DNA of 64,000 bases from the NCBI RefSeq assembly GCF_007066085.1, contig NZ_CP041405.1, positions 2,542,001-2,606,000 of the forward strand, written 5' to 3'. Numbering within the stretch: the first letter of the stretch is position 1; each line of letters starts with the position of its first letter. Shown here in pieces: positions 42,004-50,752 of this stretch. Source of the stretch: Paenibacillus thiaminolyticus. GTDB taxonomy: Bacteria > Bacillota > Bacilli > Paenibacillales > Paenibacillaceae. A program made the translations under genes and the position numbers. The notes below the pieces were generated by a model. That model was not told the origin of the DNA. It saw only the letters and a program-made list of their open reading frames with translations, and did no database searches.

Positions 42004-42085
42004 CCAGCCGGCCTCCTGTCTGTCATAAGCATTGCAGCGGGTGAAGCGATGTATTTCTGCCGGCCAGGTGGCATCGCCGCCCTTC

Positions 42086-42213
42086 GACCATCGGCCTATC
42101 AGTCCGCGAGCCTATCGGTCAGCCGTTCCATCGATCCTTCGGTCAGCCGACCCATAGGTCCGCCGGTCCATCGGCCCATCGGTCCATCGGTCATCGATGC
42201 ATCGTCCCATCGG
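42086..42213. repeat. Degenerate 9-10 bp repeat (CCATCGGTC-like)
   Basis: The gap between the PHP gene and the permease gene is filled with words such as CCTATCGGTC, CCATCGGCC and CCATCGGTC, at least ten in about 125 bases. It ends directly at the 3' end of the permease gene. Confidence 0.7.
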
Positions 42214-43113
42214 CTATTCCTTCATGGAGCCAATCATGACGCCCTTGGCGAAATATTTTTGCAAAAAAGGATAGACAAGCACAATCGGCGTAATGACGAT
42301 AATAATCGTGGCCATCTTCAGAGACGTACCGGTCACCTGCATCTTGTCCAGCATATCCATTTGCAGCGAGCCTGCCGTATTCATCAGCGTCTCCGTCAAT
42401 GCCTGCTGCTTCGTGAGCATCTCCTGCAGCACCGTCGACAATGGCTTCAAGTTCGGATCACGCACATAGAAGGTGCCCGTGAACCAGTCATTCCAATGCC
42501 CGACCGCATTGAACAGTGAAATGGCCGCAATGACAGGCTTGCTTGTCGGCAGAATGATGCGGAAGAAAATCCCGAGATCGCTGCAGCCGTCAATCCGTGC
42601 CGCCTCCTCCAGCCCTTCCGGAACCTGCTGGAAGAAGGAGCGCATAATCATCATGTTCCAGACGCTGTACAGCGCAGGCACAATATACACCCAGATGCTG
42701 TTCGTCAGATGAAGCTCCTTCAGCACGATATAGTAAGGAATGAGTCCGCCGCTGAACAGCATCGTGAAGAACACGAAGAAGGTAATCTGCTTGTGCCCGG
42801 GCAGGGTCTTGCTCTTGAGCACGTAGGCGGCCATCGCCGTCAGCATCACGCTGAGGAAGGTGCCGACGATCGTGCGGAATACCGAGATGAAGAAGCCGTT
42901 CACAATGTTGGATTGGCTGAACACTTCCTTGAAATTATCGAGCGTGAATTGGCGCGGCCAAAAATAGATACCGCCCTTCGCCGCATCCGTCCCCACGTTC
43001 AATGCCAGCGCCAGCACGTTCAAGGTCGGCAATATAATGGACAGGCACAGCAATAGGAGCAGAGCGTAATTAAGCCCCGTCAGTAGCCGTCCGAACGCAG
43101 CCGTCTTTCTCAT
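42214..43113 (-). CDS. Carbohydrate-type ABC transporter permease (LplC/YtcP-like)
   Basis: This 299-residue permease has six membrane helices. The ATPase-coupling loop EGLEEAARIDGCSDLGIFFRI is near residues 170-190, and the closing YPFLQKYFAKGVMIGSMKE is the hallmark C-terminus of LplC/YtcP permeases. It partners the LplB-like permease and binding protein encoded upstream. As is usual for this group, no ATPase gene is present, and a shared MsmX-like ATPase is expected elsewhere. The phosphoesterase neighbours suggest a phosphorylated or glycerophospho substrate rather than a plain sugar. Confidence 0.9.
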   Translation of the reverse strand: MRKTAAFGRLLTGLNYALLLLLCLSIILPTLNVLALALNVGTDAAKGGIYFWPRQFTLDNFKEVFSQSNIVNGFFISVFRTIVGTFLSVMLTAMAAYVLKSKTLPGHKQITFFVFFTMLFSGGLIPYYIVLKELHLTNSIWVYIVPALYSVWNMMIMRSFFQQVPEGLEEAARIDGCSDLGIFFRIILPTSKPVIAAISLFNAVGHWNDWFTGTFYVRDPNLKPLSTVLQEMLTKQQALTETLMNTAGSLQMDMLDKMQVTGTSLKMATIIIVITPIVLVYPFLQKYFAKGVMIGSMKE

Positions 43114-43193
43114 CCTCGTTCCTCCCCTTTATCCATGGATGGAGAGCCCCTCCGCTCTGGCGGAAAGGCCCTCTCATCTCCTCCTCCGTTCGC

Positions 43194-44924
43194 TTAGAAC
43201 AGGAGCTTCGTTTTCGAATCCTTGTCCTTTTCTTCCAGCAGCTTGATGTAATCTTCCAGCCCCGCCGTCTTGAGCAGCGCTGCCGCGCTATCGAGAATCG
43301 CCTGCGCTTCGGTCATGTCTTTGGCATAGTAGGCGCGGATCAGGCTCTCTTTGTATTTATCGAGCGCCATCGTCAGCTGCGTGCCTTGGTTGAACTCGCC
43401 GATGAACGCCAACGCCGCATAGCCGTCCTTAATATTCGCCTGCTGCTTTTTCTCGTCGTAGTGCCAATAGTCAGCCATCTCCAGCGGGCCCTTATTCATG
43501 TCTGGCTTGGCGGCTTCGCCATAGCTCGCCTCGCCGAAATCGGCCAGGTCATTCAAATCCGTGCCGCCGAGGTACCAGCCCCAGTCATTGCCTACGCCGG
43601 CAAAGCCAAGCTCCTTCGCCTTGACCGGATCCTTGTCGAGCAGATCAAGCACCTCCTGCTTCGGCACCGGGTTGCCCTTCGCGTCGAGCTCATAGTCCCG
43701 TCCTTCCAGGCCGTACTTCCACAACAGCTTGCCTTCGCGGCTCGCCAGGAAGTCGGCCAGCTTCACGATATCTTCCGGATTGTCCGTCGTCTTCGGAATC
43801 GACCAAGCGCCATATCCGCCCTTATAGGTCAAGTTCATCTGATATGGGCCATTGACCGAATTCAACGGTCCGAGCGGAATGTAGCGGTTGTCCTTGTTCT
43901 CGATGACATAATTATGCATATCTCCGATGATGGCGAACGAATCGTTGAGCACGCCTTCCTTGGCGCGATTTTCTTCCATTGAATAATATTCGGGATGCAT
44001 CAGCTTCTCGCGGAGGAGCTTCTGGACGAATTCCACGCGCTTCTTGCCATACTCGGTCTGGCTCTCATGCCGAATGCTGCCGCTCTTGTCCCGATTGAAC
44101 CCTTCACCATTGAATCCCGTCCATACCAGGTCGTTATACAACACATCGCGATCGATGCCTCCCCATACCGTCGGCCCGATCGGGTACACTTCTTTGCCGT
44201 TCTTGTCCTTGAAGTGACCGTCCTTAATCTTCTTGGCCAGCTCATAGAGCTGCTCCGAAGTCGTGATCGTGCGCGGATCGACGCCAAGGGCATCGGCAAT
44301 ATCTTTGCGGATGTAAGGGCCCGATACATATTTGCGCACCTCATAACCGCCCTCGCGCGGAATGTTCAAATGCATCGTATAGGCGGCGCCGTTGAATTCC
44401 GGCCGGAACACCACGCCATACTGCGTATCGAGCGGCAAATACCCTTCTTCCGTATACTTTTTATAGATATTTGTATTTTGCAAAAACGGGGTCAGATCGT
44501 GGAACATCTCCTCGCGCGCCGCCTTGTTGATCATCTCCATCTCCGGGCGTCCGCTATGGTTGAGGTAATAGCCGATGAAGTCCGGCAGATCGCCCGCCGC
44601 CAGACCCGCCGCTAGCGCCTTCTGCGATCCGTCATGCCCGACGGCCTGCAGCTCCAACTCAATTCCGGTCATTTCCTTCAGCTTCTTCGCAATCTCCGGA
44701 TTCATGGCCTCGGTGACGTCGCTGCCCATGAAAATCAGGCCTTTGATTTTGCGATCGGCAATCCAGGTCGATGGCTTGCCGGCGGCAGCGTTATCCGCAT
44801 TGGTTCCCGCCTCCTGGCTGTTTTTCGTATCGATTCCCCCGCCGCCGCATGCGGTCAACAGAATGGAAAATACAAGCGTCAATGCCGTCAATTTGGACCA
44901 GAGCTGCATTCGATTCACTGTCAT
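43194..44924 (-). CDS. Extracellular solute-binding lipoprotein (LplA-like)
   Basis: This 576-residue family 1 binding protein is in the LplA size class. The signal peptide ends in LLTACGGGG, with lipidated Cys at residue 26. A Gly/Asn-rich tether then leads to a large bilobed domain (about 50-570), including IGYYLNHSGRPEMEM. The frame is open to 45287 inside the upstream gene, but ATG 44924, following AGGAGAG, gives the lipoprotein signal and is clearly right. It is encoded between its two permeases. The ligand is unknown; the operon context points to a phosphodiester or phosphorylated sugar. Confidence 0.9.
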   Translation of the reverse strand: MTVNRMQLWSKLTALTLVFSILLTACGGGGIDTKNSQEAGTNADNAAAGKPSTWIADRKIKGLIFMGSDVTEAMNPEIAKKLKEMTGIELELQAVGHDGSQKALAAGLAAGDLPDFIGYYLNHSGRPEMEMINKAAREEMFHDLTPFLQNTNIYKKYTEEGYLPLDTQYGVVFRPEFNGAAYTMHLNIPREGGYEVRKYVSGPYIRKDIADALGVDPRTITTSEQLYELAKKIKDGHFKDKNGKEVYPIGPTVWGGIDRDVLYNDLVWTGFNGEGFNRDKSGSIRHESQTEYGKKRVEFVQKLLREKLMHPEYYSMEENRAKEGVLNDSFAIIGDMHNYVIENKDNRYIPLGPLNSVNGPYQMNLTYKGGYGAWSIPKTTDNPEDIVKLADFLASREGKLLWKYGLEGRDYELDAKGNPVPKQEVLDLLDKDPVKAKELGFAGVGNDWGWYLGGTDLNDLADFGEASYGEAAKPDMNKGPLEMADYWHYDEKKQQANIKDGYAALAFIGEFNQGTQLTMALDKYKESLIRAYYAKDMTEAQAILDSAAALLKTAGLEDYIKLLEEKDKDSKTKLLF

Positions 44925-44989
44925 GTTCTTCTTCTCTCCTCTGCATTGAATATGTGAACGGCTGCGGGCAGGATCTCCATCCCTGCGGC

Positions 44990-45964
44990 CTACCACAACG
45001 ATGATTGGAACCATTTCTTGGCTACCCGGTTCACGGTCAGGACGAGAATCAAGCCGACGACGCCCTGCATCATGCCGATGGCGGTGCCGAAGCCGAATTG
45101 GCCGCTCTCGAGTCCCATGTAGATGATGTACGTGTCCAAAATTTCCGAGACATTCATATTGCCCGGCGTCTTGAGCAGATAGATCTGGTCGAACCCGGCG
45201 GACAAAATATTGCCTAACGATAAGATGAACAGCACGATAATCGTCGGCCGGATGCCCGGCAGCGTAATATGCCAGATCTGGTGCCACTTGTTCGCCCCGT
45301 CCATCTTGGCCGCTTCATACAGCGAAGGGCTGATGCCCACGATGGCCGCAAAATAGATAATCGAGCTCCAGCCGACATCCTTCCATATATAGCTCCAAAA
45401 CATCGTCGGATAAAACGCCTTCTCCTCCATCAGGAAAAAGGTGCTGCCATCGCCGCCGAACCAGGAAATGATCTGATTGACGAGCCCGGTATCCGGCGCC
45501 AGAATGCGCTGCAGCATGCCGATAACAATGACCCAGGAGAAGAAATGGGGCAAGTATGCGATTCCTTGAAACAGATTGCGCAGCCTCGAGTTCTTCACTT
45601 CGTTGAACATCAGCGCGAGCACAATCGGGAACGGCATCGCCAGGAACACCTTCATTGCGCTAATAATGAGCGTATTCCGGATTAACTGGAGGCTCTGCGG
45701 ATCCTGGAAAAACATTTTGAAATAAGTAAAACCAATCCAGGGACTGCCGAAGATTCCTTTGTTGAATTGATACTCCTTGAACGCGAGCACCAGCCCGGCC
45801 ATCGGGATATAGGAAAAAATAATGAAGAACGCGATGCAGGGCAGCAGCAGCAAATACAACTGGTAATGGCGGCTAACCCGCTTCCATAACCGCGAGCGTT
45901 CGCCGATTCCGGATCGGTGCCGCCGGCTCCATCCCGCCTTCACCGCAGACGCTTCCTGTGACAT
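44990..45964 (-). CDS. Carbohydrate-type ABC transporter permease (LplB-like)
   Basis: This 324-residue permease of the LplB/UgpA group has six membrane helices after a basic N-terminal tail. Key segments are IFSYIPMAGLVLAFKEYQF, GSPWIGFTYFKMFF and the coupling loop SLYEAAKMDGANKWHQIWHI (about residues 222-241). The C-terminus RVAKKWFQSSLW is diagnostic of LplB proteins. ATG 45964 has GGAGGGGGAG upstream. It lies between the GDPD gene (30 bases upstream) and the binding-protein gene and forms the channel with the LplC-like permease. Confidence 0.9.
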   Translation of the reverse strand: MSQEASAVKAGWSRRHRSGIGERSRLWKRVSRHYQLYLLLLPCIAFFIIFSYIPMAGLVLAFKEYQFNKGIFGSPWIGFTYFKMFFQDPQSLQLIRNTLIISAMKVFLAMPFPIVLALMFNEVKNSRLRNLFQGIAYLPHFFSWVIVIGMLQRILAPDTGLVNQIISWFGGDGSTFFLMEEKAFYPTMFWSYIWKDVGWSSIIYFAAIVGISPSLYEAAKMDGANKWHQIWHITLPGIRPTIIVLFILSLGNILSAGFDQIYLLKTPGNMNVSEILDTYIIYMGLESGQFGFGTAIGMMQGVVGLILVLTVNRVAKKWFQSSLW

Positions 45965-45994
45965 CCAACTCCCCCTCCCATCACATCGATGCAC

Positions 45995-46804
45995 TTACGC
46001 TTCATGCCGCTCATCCACCTTCCTCAGCCGGAGCAGCTGTTCCGGCCGCTTCGTCGTTATGCTGTCCACCTTCATATTCATCAAGCTCCGCATCGCATCG
46101 GCATCATCGACCGTATAGACCGAGACGATAAGCCCGAGCGCATGCGCGCAGGCGACGAAGTCGGGACTGCACCGTTCATAGGGGACATTGACGCCCTGGT
46201 AGCCTTGCCGCTTGGCCTGCTCGCAGACAGAGCGGATGAATGCCCCTTCGGCAGCCGCATTCATAGCCCCATTCCCAGCCGCAGCCGCATTTTGAGCCGC
46301 ATCTACAGCCCCAGTCGCACCCTCATTCGAAGCCGCATCAGCGCTCTCCGGCACATTCAGCAGCAGCGAGATCCCTTCCGTATCGACCTCGATTCCCTCC
46401 GTACAGCCCGTAACGAATACGAGCCGTTCCGCTTGGAGCTCCTTCACGAGCCGCAAGGCCGGATTGACGCTCTCCCCGTTTTTGATATCGAGGTTCAGCA
46501 TCAGGCCGCGGCGCTTCGCCTCTTCCAGCACATCGGCCAGCATCACCAGCCCGTGCTCGCGGTGCGGCGGCCCGAGTCTCGCTCTGGCCGGCATCCGGTT
46601 CAGCTCTCTCGCATCGTACAATTCAAGCAGGAGCGAATGATCATGGAGCAGCACGGGTTCGTCCTTGCAGGTGACACGGATATCCAACTCGGCGACATCC
46701 GCTCCCGTCGCCGCCGCTTCCATCAATGACGCCCACGTGTTGGCAGGCGCTTCGCCACAGCCGGTATGGGCGGTGACGAGCAGGCGTGTCTCTCTCGTTG
46801 GCAT
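45995..46804 (-). CDS. Glycerophosphodiester phosphodiesterase with Ala-rich insertion
   Basis: This 269-residue GDPD-family TIM-barrel enzyme splits glycerophosphodiesters into glycerol-3-phosphate and an alcohol. Active-site blocks are TAHTGCGEAPANTW (the usual first motif HRG is changed to HTG), ADVAELDIRVTCKDEPVLLHD, with the Glu/Asp pair and His, and LNLDIKN. No signal peptide is seen, so it acts inside the cell. Residues from about 155 to 187 are an Ala/Gly/Asn-rich insertion encoded by short repeated words, probably an expanded loop. ATG 46804 follows GAGAGAGGGG. It heads the transporter operon. Confidence 0.83.
   Translation of the reverse strand: MPTRETRLLVTAHTGCGEAPANTWASLMEAAATGADVAELDIRVTCKDEPVLLHDHSLLLELYDARELNRMPARARLGPPHREHGLVMLADVLEEAKRRGLMLNLDIKNGESVNPALRLVKELQAERLVFVTGCTEGIEVDTEGISLLLNVPESADAASNEGATGAVDAAQNAAAAGNGAMNAAAEGAFIRSVCEQAKRQGYQGVNVPYERCSPDFVACAHALGLIVSVYTVDDADAMRSLMNMKVDSITTKRPEQLLRLRKVDERHEA
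46235..46345. repeat. Short-word repeat expansion inside the GDPD gene
   Basis: Repeated words such as GCAGCCGCAT and AGCCGCAT with AGCCCCA in between encode the Ala-rich insertion of the GDPD protein while preserving the reading frame. Confidence 0.65.
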
Positions 46805-47097
46805 GGGATTCCCCTCTCTCTCTTTCACGGCGTGAACAGGCGATCGGCCGATTCACGCCGGATGCGGTGACTGACTTCAACACTTGCTGCAGGTTTCTTT
46901 TGATTCCTTCTGATGTTGTGATATGTACACTATAAGGAGTGAATGTTTTCGTGAGATGAACGGGATATTAACGTTTTTTGAAGCCCGTTCTTATCCGGTG
47001 CCCCGCAGTCCGGGTCACTACAGTCAAGGTTCAGCCGCGGAGAGAGAGTGATTTGTGGTTTGTTGTGGCGTTTTCCAGCGCAAAAAAAGAACCGGAC
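46805..47097. other. Intergenic region upstream of the GDPD-transporter operon
   Basis: These 293 bases must contain the promoter of the GDPD-transporter operon. TATAGTGTA occurs on the minus strand near 46930, but a matching -35 was not convincing. The DeoR terminator lies at 47082-47110. Confidence 0.4.
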
Positions 47098-47110
47098 TCA
47101 TGTCCGGTTC
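47082..47110 (-). terminator. Terminator overlapping the deoR-type gene's stop codon
   Basis: On the minus strand GAACCGGAC and GTCCGGTTC form a perfect stem around ATGA, with seven T residues after it. The regulator's stop codon is in the loop region of the hairpin. Confidence 0.92.
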
Positions 47111-47916
47111 CCCGTCTCCATACCGCCATCCGCCACGATCCAGGTGATGGCTTTGATCTCCAGCTCCTGCGTCCATGACGCCGGATGCTCCTGATCGCAT
47201 ACGATGACATCGATCTGCTCCAGCGGCGCGATATGGCAGAAGGCCTGAATGCCGATCTTGCTGTAGTCGGCCAGCACGATGACCTCCTTCGCGTTCGCGG
47301 TCACCATCCGGGAGATCACGGAATCATTCATATCATAGTCGCTGATTCCGGTCATCACCGACATCCCGCCAACGGAGATGAACGCTTTGTCTACATAGAA
47401 ATTGCGCAGCATCTCCTGGCAGAGATGCCCGCTTACCGACTGCTGCTCCGGCGAAATCTCCCCGCCAAGAATGATGACCCGGCCGCTGAACAAGCCCTGC
47501 GTCAGCGACTCGCGGAGCAGACTGGCCACCGCCAACGAATTGGTGATGACTGTCACCCGCTTTTTGCCCTTCACGGCCCGGGCCAGCTCATGAATCGTCG
47601 TGCCTGTATCCATATAGACGGTATTCCCGTCCTGAATCAGCTCGGCGGCGCGGCGGCCAATCGCCTGCTTCGCTTCATGGTTGAGGACTTGCCGCTGCTG
47701 GTACGGAGGCTCGCCTTCCTCATACTGCACCTTGACCGCCCCGCCGTATACCCGCCGCAGCCGCCCTACCTCCTCCAGCACCGCCAGATCGCGCCGGATC
47801 GTCTCGTTCGAGACATGAAGCCGTTCAGCGAGCGAGACGACCCGCACCTTGCCGACCGCATCGAGCTGCTCGATAATATAACCTTTGCGTTCTTCCGCCA
47901 AAAGCGACATCGGCAT
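47098..47916 (-). CDS. DeoR/GlpR family transcriptional regulator
   Basis: This 272-residue regulator has an N-terminal DeoR helix-turn-helix (SLAERLHVSNETIRRDLAVLEE, about residues 28-50, followed by GRLRRVYGGAV). A C-terminal sugar-phosphate-binding domain follows (about 80-260), with DTGTTIHELA and a GGEIS block. Such repressors usually respond to a phosphorylated sugar or glycerol phosphate. Its place between two metallophosphoesterase/GDPD gene groups suggests it controls them. GGGGAGGGGCG precedes ATG 47916; ATG 47910 is also possible. Confidence 0.9.
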   Translation of the reverse strand: MPMSLLAEERKGYIIEQLDAVGKVRVVSLAERLHVSNETIRRDLAVLEEVGRLRRVYGGAVKVQYEEGEPPYQQRQVLNHEAKQAIGRRAAELIQDGNTVYMDTGTTIHELARAVKGKKRVTVITNSLAVASLLRESLTQGLFSGRVIILGGEISPEQQSVSGHLCQEMLRNFYVDKAFISVGGMSVMTGISDYDMNDSVISRMVTANAKEVIVLADYSKIGIQAFCHIAPLEQIDVIVCDQEHPASWTQELEIKAITWIVADGGMETGNRT

Positions 47917-47975
47917 CGCCCCTCCCCTTTTCCCAGGAAATCGCCTTGCACTTTAAATCAACTGCCTTAAATCAT

Positions 47976-49730
47976 CTATTCCCGCAGTGCGAAGCGCTCT
48001 TCGAATGACAGTGGAATGGAGAAGCATTCATAGGGTCCCGTCAACAAGCGGTAATCCGGGTAAGCCAGCTTCTCGCATCCATTCAAGTTCGCCAAATGGT
48101 CCACCCACGGGGAGAACGTTCGGAACGTGATGCGGTTCGCACGCTCATCGAATTCCGCCAGCCTCAGCCAGCCGTTGCCGCCGCGATAGCTATCCTGATA
48201 GTTGATGAGCAGTTGGATAACGTCCTGCCCACTCGCATTATGCCGAATCCGATGCGCCGTGCCATCATAATGCCCGTTCACCGTCATAAAAACTTGCGGA
48301 AAAGGCCAGACCAGCTCCTCCCAGATGAGCAGCCCGCTCTCCGAATCTCGGGCCTTCCGCCGCCCTGCTTCATCCCGTTCCGCATACAGGATATCATGCG
48401 AGACGAGAACGGTAGGCAGCGTCCTGTGCTGCTCCAGCAACTCCTTGCACCAAGCCATATCCTGCCGCAGATACTTCATATCCGCCATCAGCCAGCCGTA
48501 ATGGTAGCTCCCCGCTTCGATGATGCCATACGAGCTGTACCCGGAAGGGGAGCAGCCCCGGACATAACGCTTGGGGAGGAACCGTTCCGGCCCGAAATGC
48601 CGTAAATAGGTCCCGGCCGCATCATAGTCATGGTTGCCCGCAGTCATCATGTACGGGACATTCGCGTCATCCAGGATGGCGACCGCCCGTGACGCCCGCT
48701 CCCATTCCTCTTCCGCTTCGCTATGGTCAACGACATCGCCCAGCACAGCCGTCATGGCGATACGGCCCCGGGCCTGATGCTTCGCCAGCCATTCCGTCTG
48801 AGCCTCGAACATCTCGGGATTCAGATAGACCAGCTTCTGCGGATCGGGGACAAAAGCGAATTGATAGTTCTCTGCCCGTTCCAGCGGAGGGAAGGGGTCA
48901 TTAGTGCCTTCCAGCACCCGCATCGGCTCAATCTCCACTAACCAATCCGTCCGCTCCAGAGGTTCGCCTGCAATGCGGATCTCCCGAATCGTTCCGGTGA
49001 ATAGCTTGTCCAGACGCCCTCCCCATTCGGATGCGCCGACATTCCAGCCCTTGCCTTCGATGGCGGCGATGCCGATGATGCTCCGCGCCGGACTGTTGAA
49101 GTCGCAAATGCCGTTCACGTACAGCAGCGTCCGATCTCCATCGTTGATGATGACGACATGATGCCACTCCTCTTCCTTCAAATAACGCGACCAACTTGTC
49201 GCCGGCACATCCCGTGTCCAGGAATGGCTGACCCATTGATATTCCATGCAGTTCGAGACAGATAAGGTGGCGAGCAGTTCATTCTCCCCCTGCCTGCCGA
49301 TATCCGCTCCGCGTCCCTGCCGGGTGAGCACCCCCATCCAGCTATGCTTCTCTTCCCGGAACGGACGGGGAAGATGGACGATGGCTTCGATCGTGTAGCC
49401 CCGCTCGAAGCGTTCCTGGTTAATGGGCGCGTCCCCTGCCGTCCGGAAATAACACCCGGAGGGAGCGTCATCATTCCGGAAGACGAGGCCATCGTCTGCC
49501 CACGACAACGGCAGGCTTGGCTGAGCCTCCGGCTCCTGCGGCGCGGAGCCCGGCCCCTGCCTCACCGCAACCGATTCCAGCCGGTTCCCGTTGCCGCTCT
49601 GATCAGCGAGCACAAGCGCGCCCGCTTCAATGGAGCCCGACACGACCTGTCCGGGTTCGAACCGCCAATGCGCCAGCACGGACAAGGGCTGACATCGTTC
49701 CGCTAACGGCATCATGCGTTCATGCTGCAT
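47976..49730 (-). CDS. Metallophosphoesterase with N-terminal LamG-like domain
   Basis: This 584-residue protein has two parts. Residues 15-255 or so look like a concanavalin/LamG-type beta-sandwich: LAHWRFEPGQV at the start, then EEWHHVVIINDGDRTLLYVNG and FTGTIREIRIAG. Residues 285-560 are a calcineurin-like phosphoesterase with AVLGDVVDHSE, TAGNHDYD, LVSHDIL and VNGHYDGT as metal ligands. There is no signal peptide, so the beta-sandwich may bind a substrate or partner in the cytoplasm, or export occurs by another route. It follows the nucleotidase gene closely and precedes the DeoR regulator by 59 bases. Confidence 0.8.
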   Translation of the reverse strand: MQHERMMPLAERCQPLSVLAHWRFEPGQVVSGSIEAGALVLADQSGNGNRLESVAVRQGPGSAPQEPEAQPSLPLSWADDGLVFRNDDAPSGCYFRTAGDAPINQERFERGYTIEAIVHLPRPFREEKHSWMGVLTRQGRGADIGRQGENELLATLSVSNCMEYQWVSHSWTRDVPATSWSRYLKEEEWHHVVIINDGDRTLLYVNGICDFNSPARSIIGIAAIEGKGWNVGASEWGGRLDKLFTGTIREIRIAGEPLERTDWLVEIEPMRVLEGTNDPFPPLERAENYQFAFVPDPQKLVYLNPEMFEAQTEWLAKHQARGRIAMTAVLGDVVDHSEAEEEWERASRAVAILDDANVPYMMTAGNHDYDAAGTYLRHFGPERFLPKRYVRGCSPSGYSSYGIIEAGSYHYGWLMADMKYLRQDMAWCKELLEQHRTLPTVLVSHDILYAERDEAGRRKARDSESGLLIWEELVWPFPQVFMTVNGHYDGTAHRIRHNASGQDVIQLLINYQDSYRGGNGWLRLAEFDERANRITFRTFSPWVDHLANLNGCEKLAYPDYRLLTGPYECFSIPLSFEERFALRE

Positions 49731-49754
49731 GACAAGCCTCCCTCCACAGCCGCT

Positions 49755-50297
49755 TCATCTGTATCCCGCAGCTTTGCCATCAACCACGCCCCGGCTTCCA
49801 GCCATGAATCCACCCGCACGAACCCCTGCTCCCCCCGCATTGTGCGGTGCGGAGAAAAGAATGCCCTGACCCCGGAAGCGCCGGAGCTGGTTCACATTGT
49901 CGTCAATCATATAATCGGCGCGAATGATGCTCTTGTCCCCGCAGAAGACGAAGTTCATATCGGACAAAAAGCCAAAATGCTCCTGCAGCCATTCGTACTT
50001 GGCGCGGAACGAGGCCGGCACCTCCATCGCCGCCGTCGTGATGAAAATCTCATAATGACGGCTGAGCTCGCGGATAACCTCCTGGCTATGTTCCATCACC
50101 TTCAACTGCCGGAAGAAATCTTCGCGCCCGAAGTAGCTGTCAATCTCCCGCTTCCGATCGGGCCTCACCTGTGCCAAGGTTCTGCCCTGCAGCTCCGCGG
50201 CCGTAACCGTGTCGCCGTAATCCCGGTTGTACCATTCCCGATGCGTGCCGGCCGTATCGGCCATCACCTCATCCATATCGATTGCAATGCGTTCCAT
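49755..50297 (-). CDS. 5'(3')-deoxyribonucleotidase-type HAD phosphatase, C-terminus frameshifted
   Basis: The protein as read has 180 residues. It starts MERIAIDMDEVMADT with the HAD nucleophile motif DMDEV, and continues with FITTAAME and the Asp pair in YMIDDN, as in NT5C-type nucleotidases. After APHNAG, at a run of six G (49831-49836 on the plus strand as C), the frame continues as an unlikely Gly/Ala-rich tail. Removing one G gives EQGFVRVDSWLEAGAWL, the expected family ending, with a stop at 49712 that overlaps the next gene. The start follows GGGGAGG by 8 bases. Confidence 0.78.
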   Translation of the reverse strand: MERIAIDMDEVMADTAGTHREWYNRDYGDTVTAAELQGRTLAQVRPDRKREIDSYFGREDFFRQLKVMEHSQEVIRELSRHYEIFITTAAMEVPASFRAKYEWLQEHFGFLSDMNFVFCGDKSIIRADYMIDDNVNQLRRFRGQGILFSAPHNAGGAGVRAGGFMAGSRGVVDGKAAGYR

Positions 50298-50555
50298 CGC
50301 GATTCCTCCCCTTTCAGACCTGACTGAATGCAACCAAGCAACAATACAGACAAAACGCAATCAAACAAACCAGATACCACAATCATAGAAAGATTATGTT
50401 TTCATCAGGTCAATCTATTATAAATGTATTGTAAAAAGTATCATTTTTCCAACAACTTGTTCCTTTATATTGATGCATGGCGATTAAAATCCATTCATCA
50501 AGTATGCAGATCATGCACTCGATGCCCCTGCCTATAAATTAAAAATAAACTGATG

Positions 50556-50573
50556 TTATGCATTTATGCATAA
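50556..50573. promoter_or_regulatory. ARG-box-like palindrome upstream of rocF
   Basis: TTATGCATTTATGCATAA is a perfect 8-2-8 palindrome of the length and AT-rich centre of ArgR/AhrC boxes, with GC where the consensus has GA. A half site CTGCATAAAA follows. AhrC is known to activate arginine catabolic genes in Bacillus. Confidence 0.5.
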
Positions 50574-50738
50574 AAAACCTGCATAAAAGCTTGCCTTTCC
50601 GGTTTCAAAATGCTTAATTTTTAAGCTTTTTCCCCGAAAACCGCCGCATCCCAACCGCAACTTCCTTCCGAAGCTTCCGTAATATATAGAGCTTCATCCT
50701 GATTGTTCCATTACATCCTGAATCCTCCTTCCTATATT

Positions 50739-50752
50739 TGTGAACGCTTACA
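50739..50752. promoter_or_regulatory. Catabolite-responsive element (cre) upstream of rocF
   Basis: TGTGAACGCTTACA, read on the other strand as TGTAAGCGTTCACA, fits the cre consensus TGWAANCGNTNWCA at every specified position. It ends 22 bases before the rocF start, where CcpA would block transcription. Confidence 0.75.

Noticed and set aside
44925..45287. N-terminal extension of the binding-protein gene at 43194
   Set aside because: It overlaps the upstream permease in another frame. The lipoprotein signal starts at ATG 44924.
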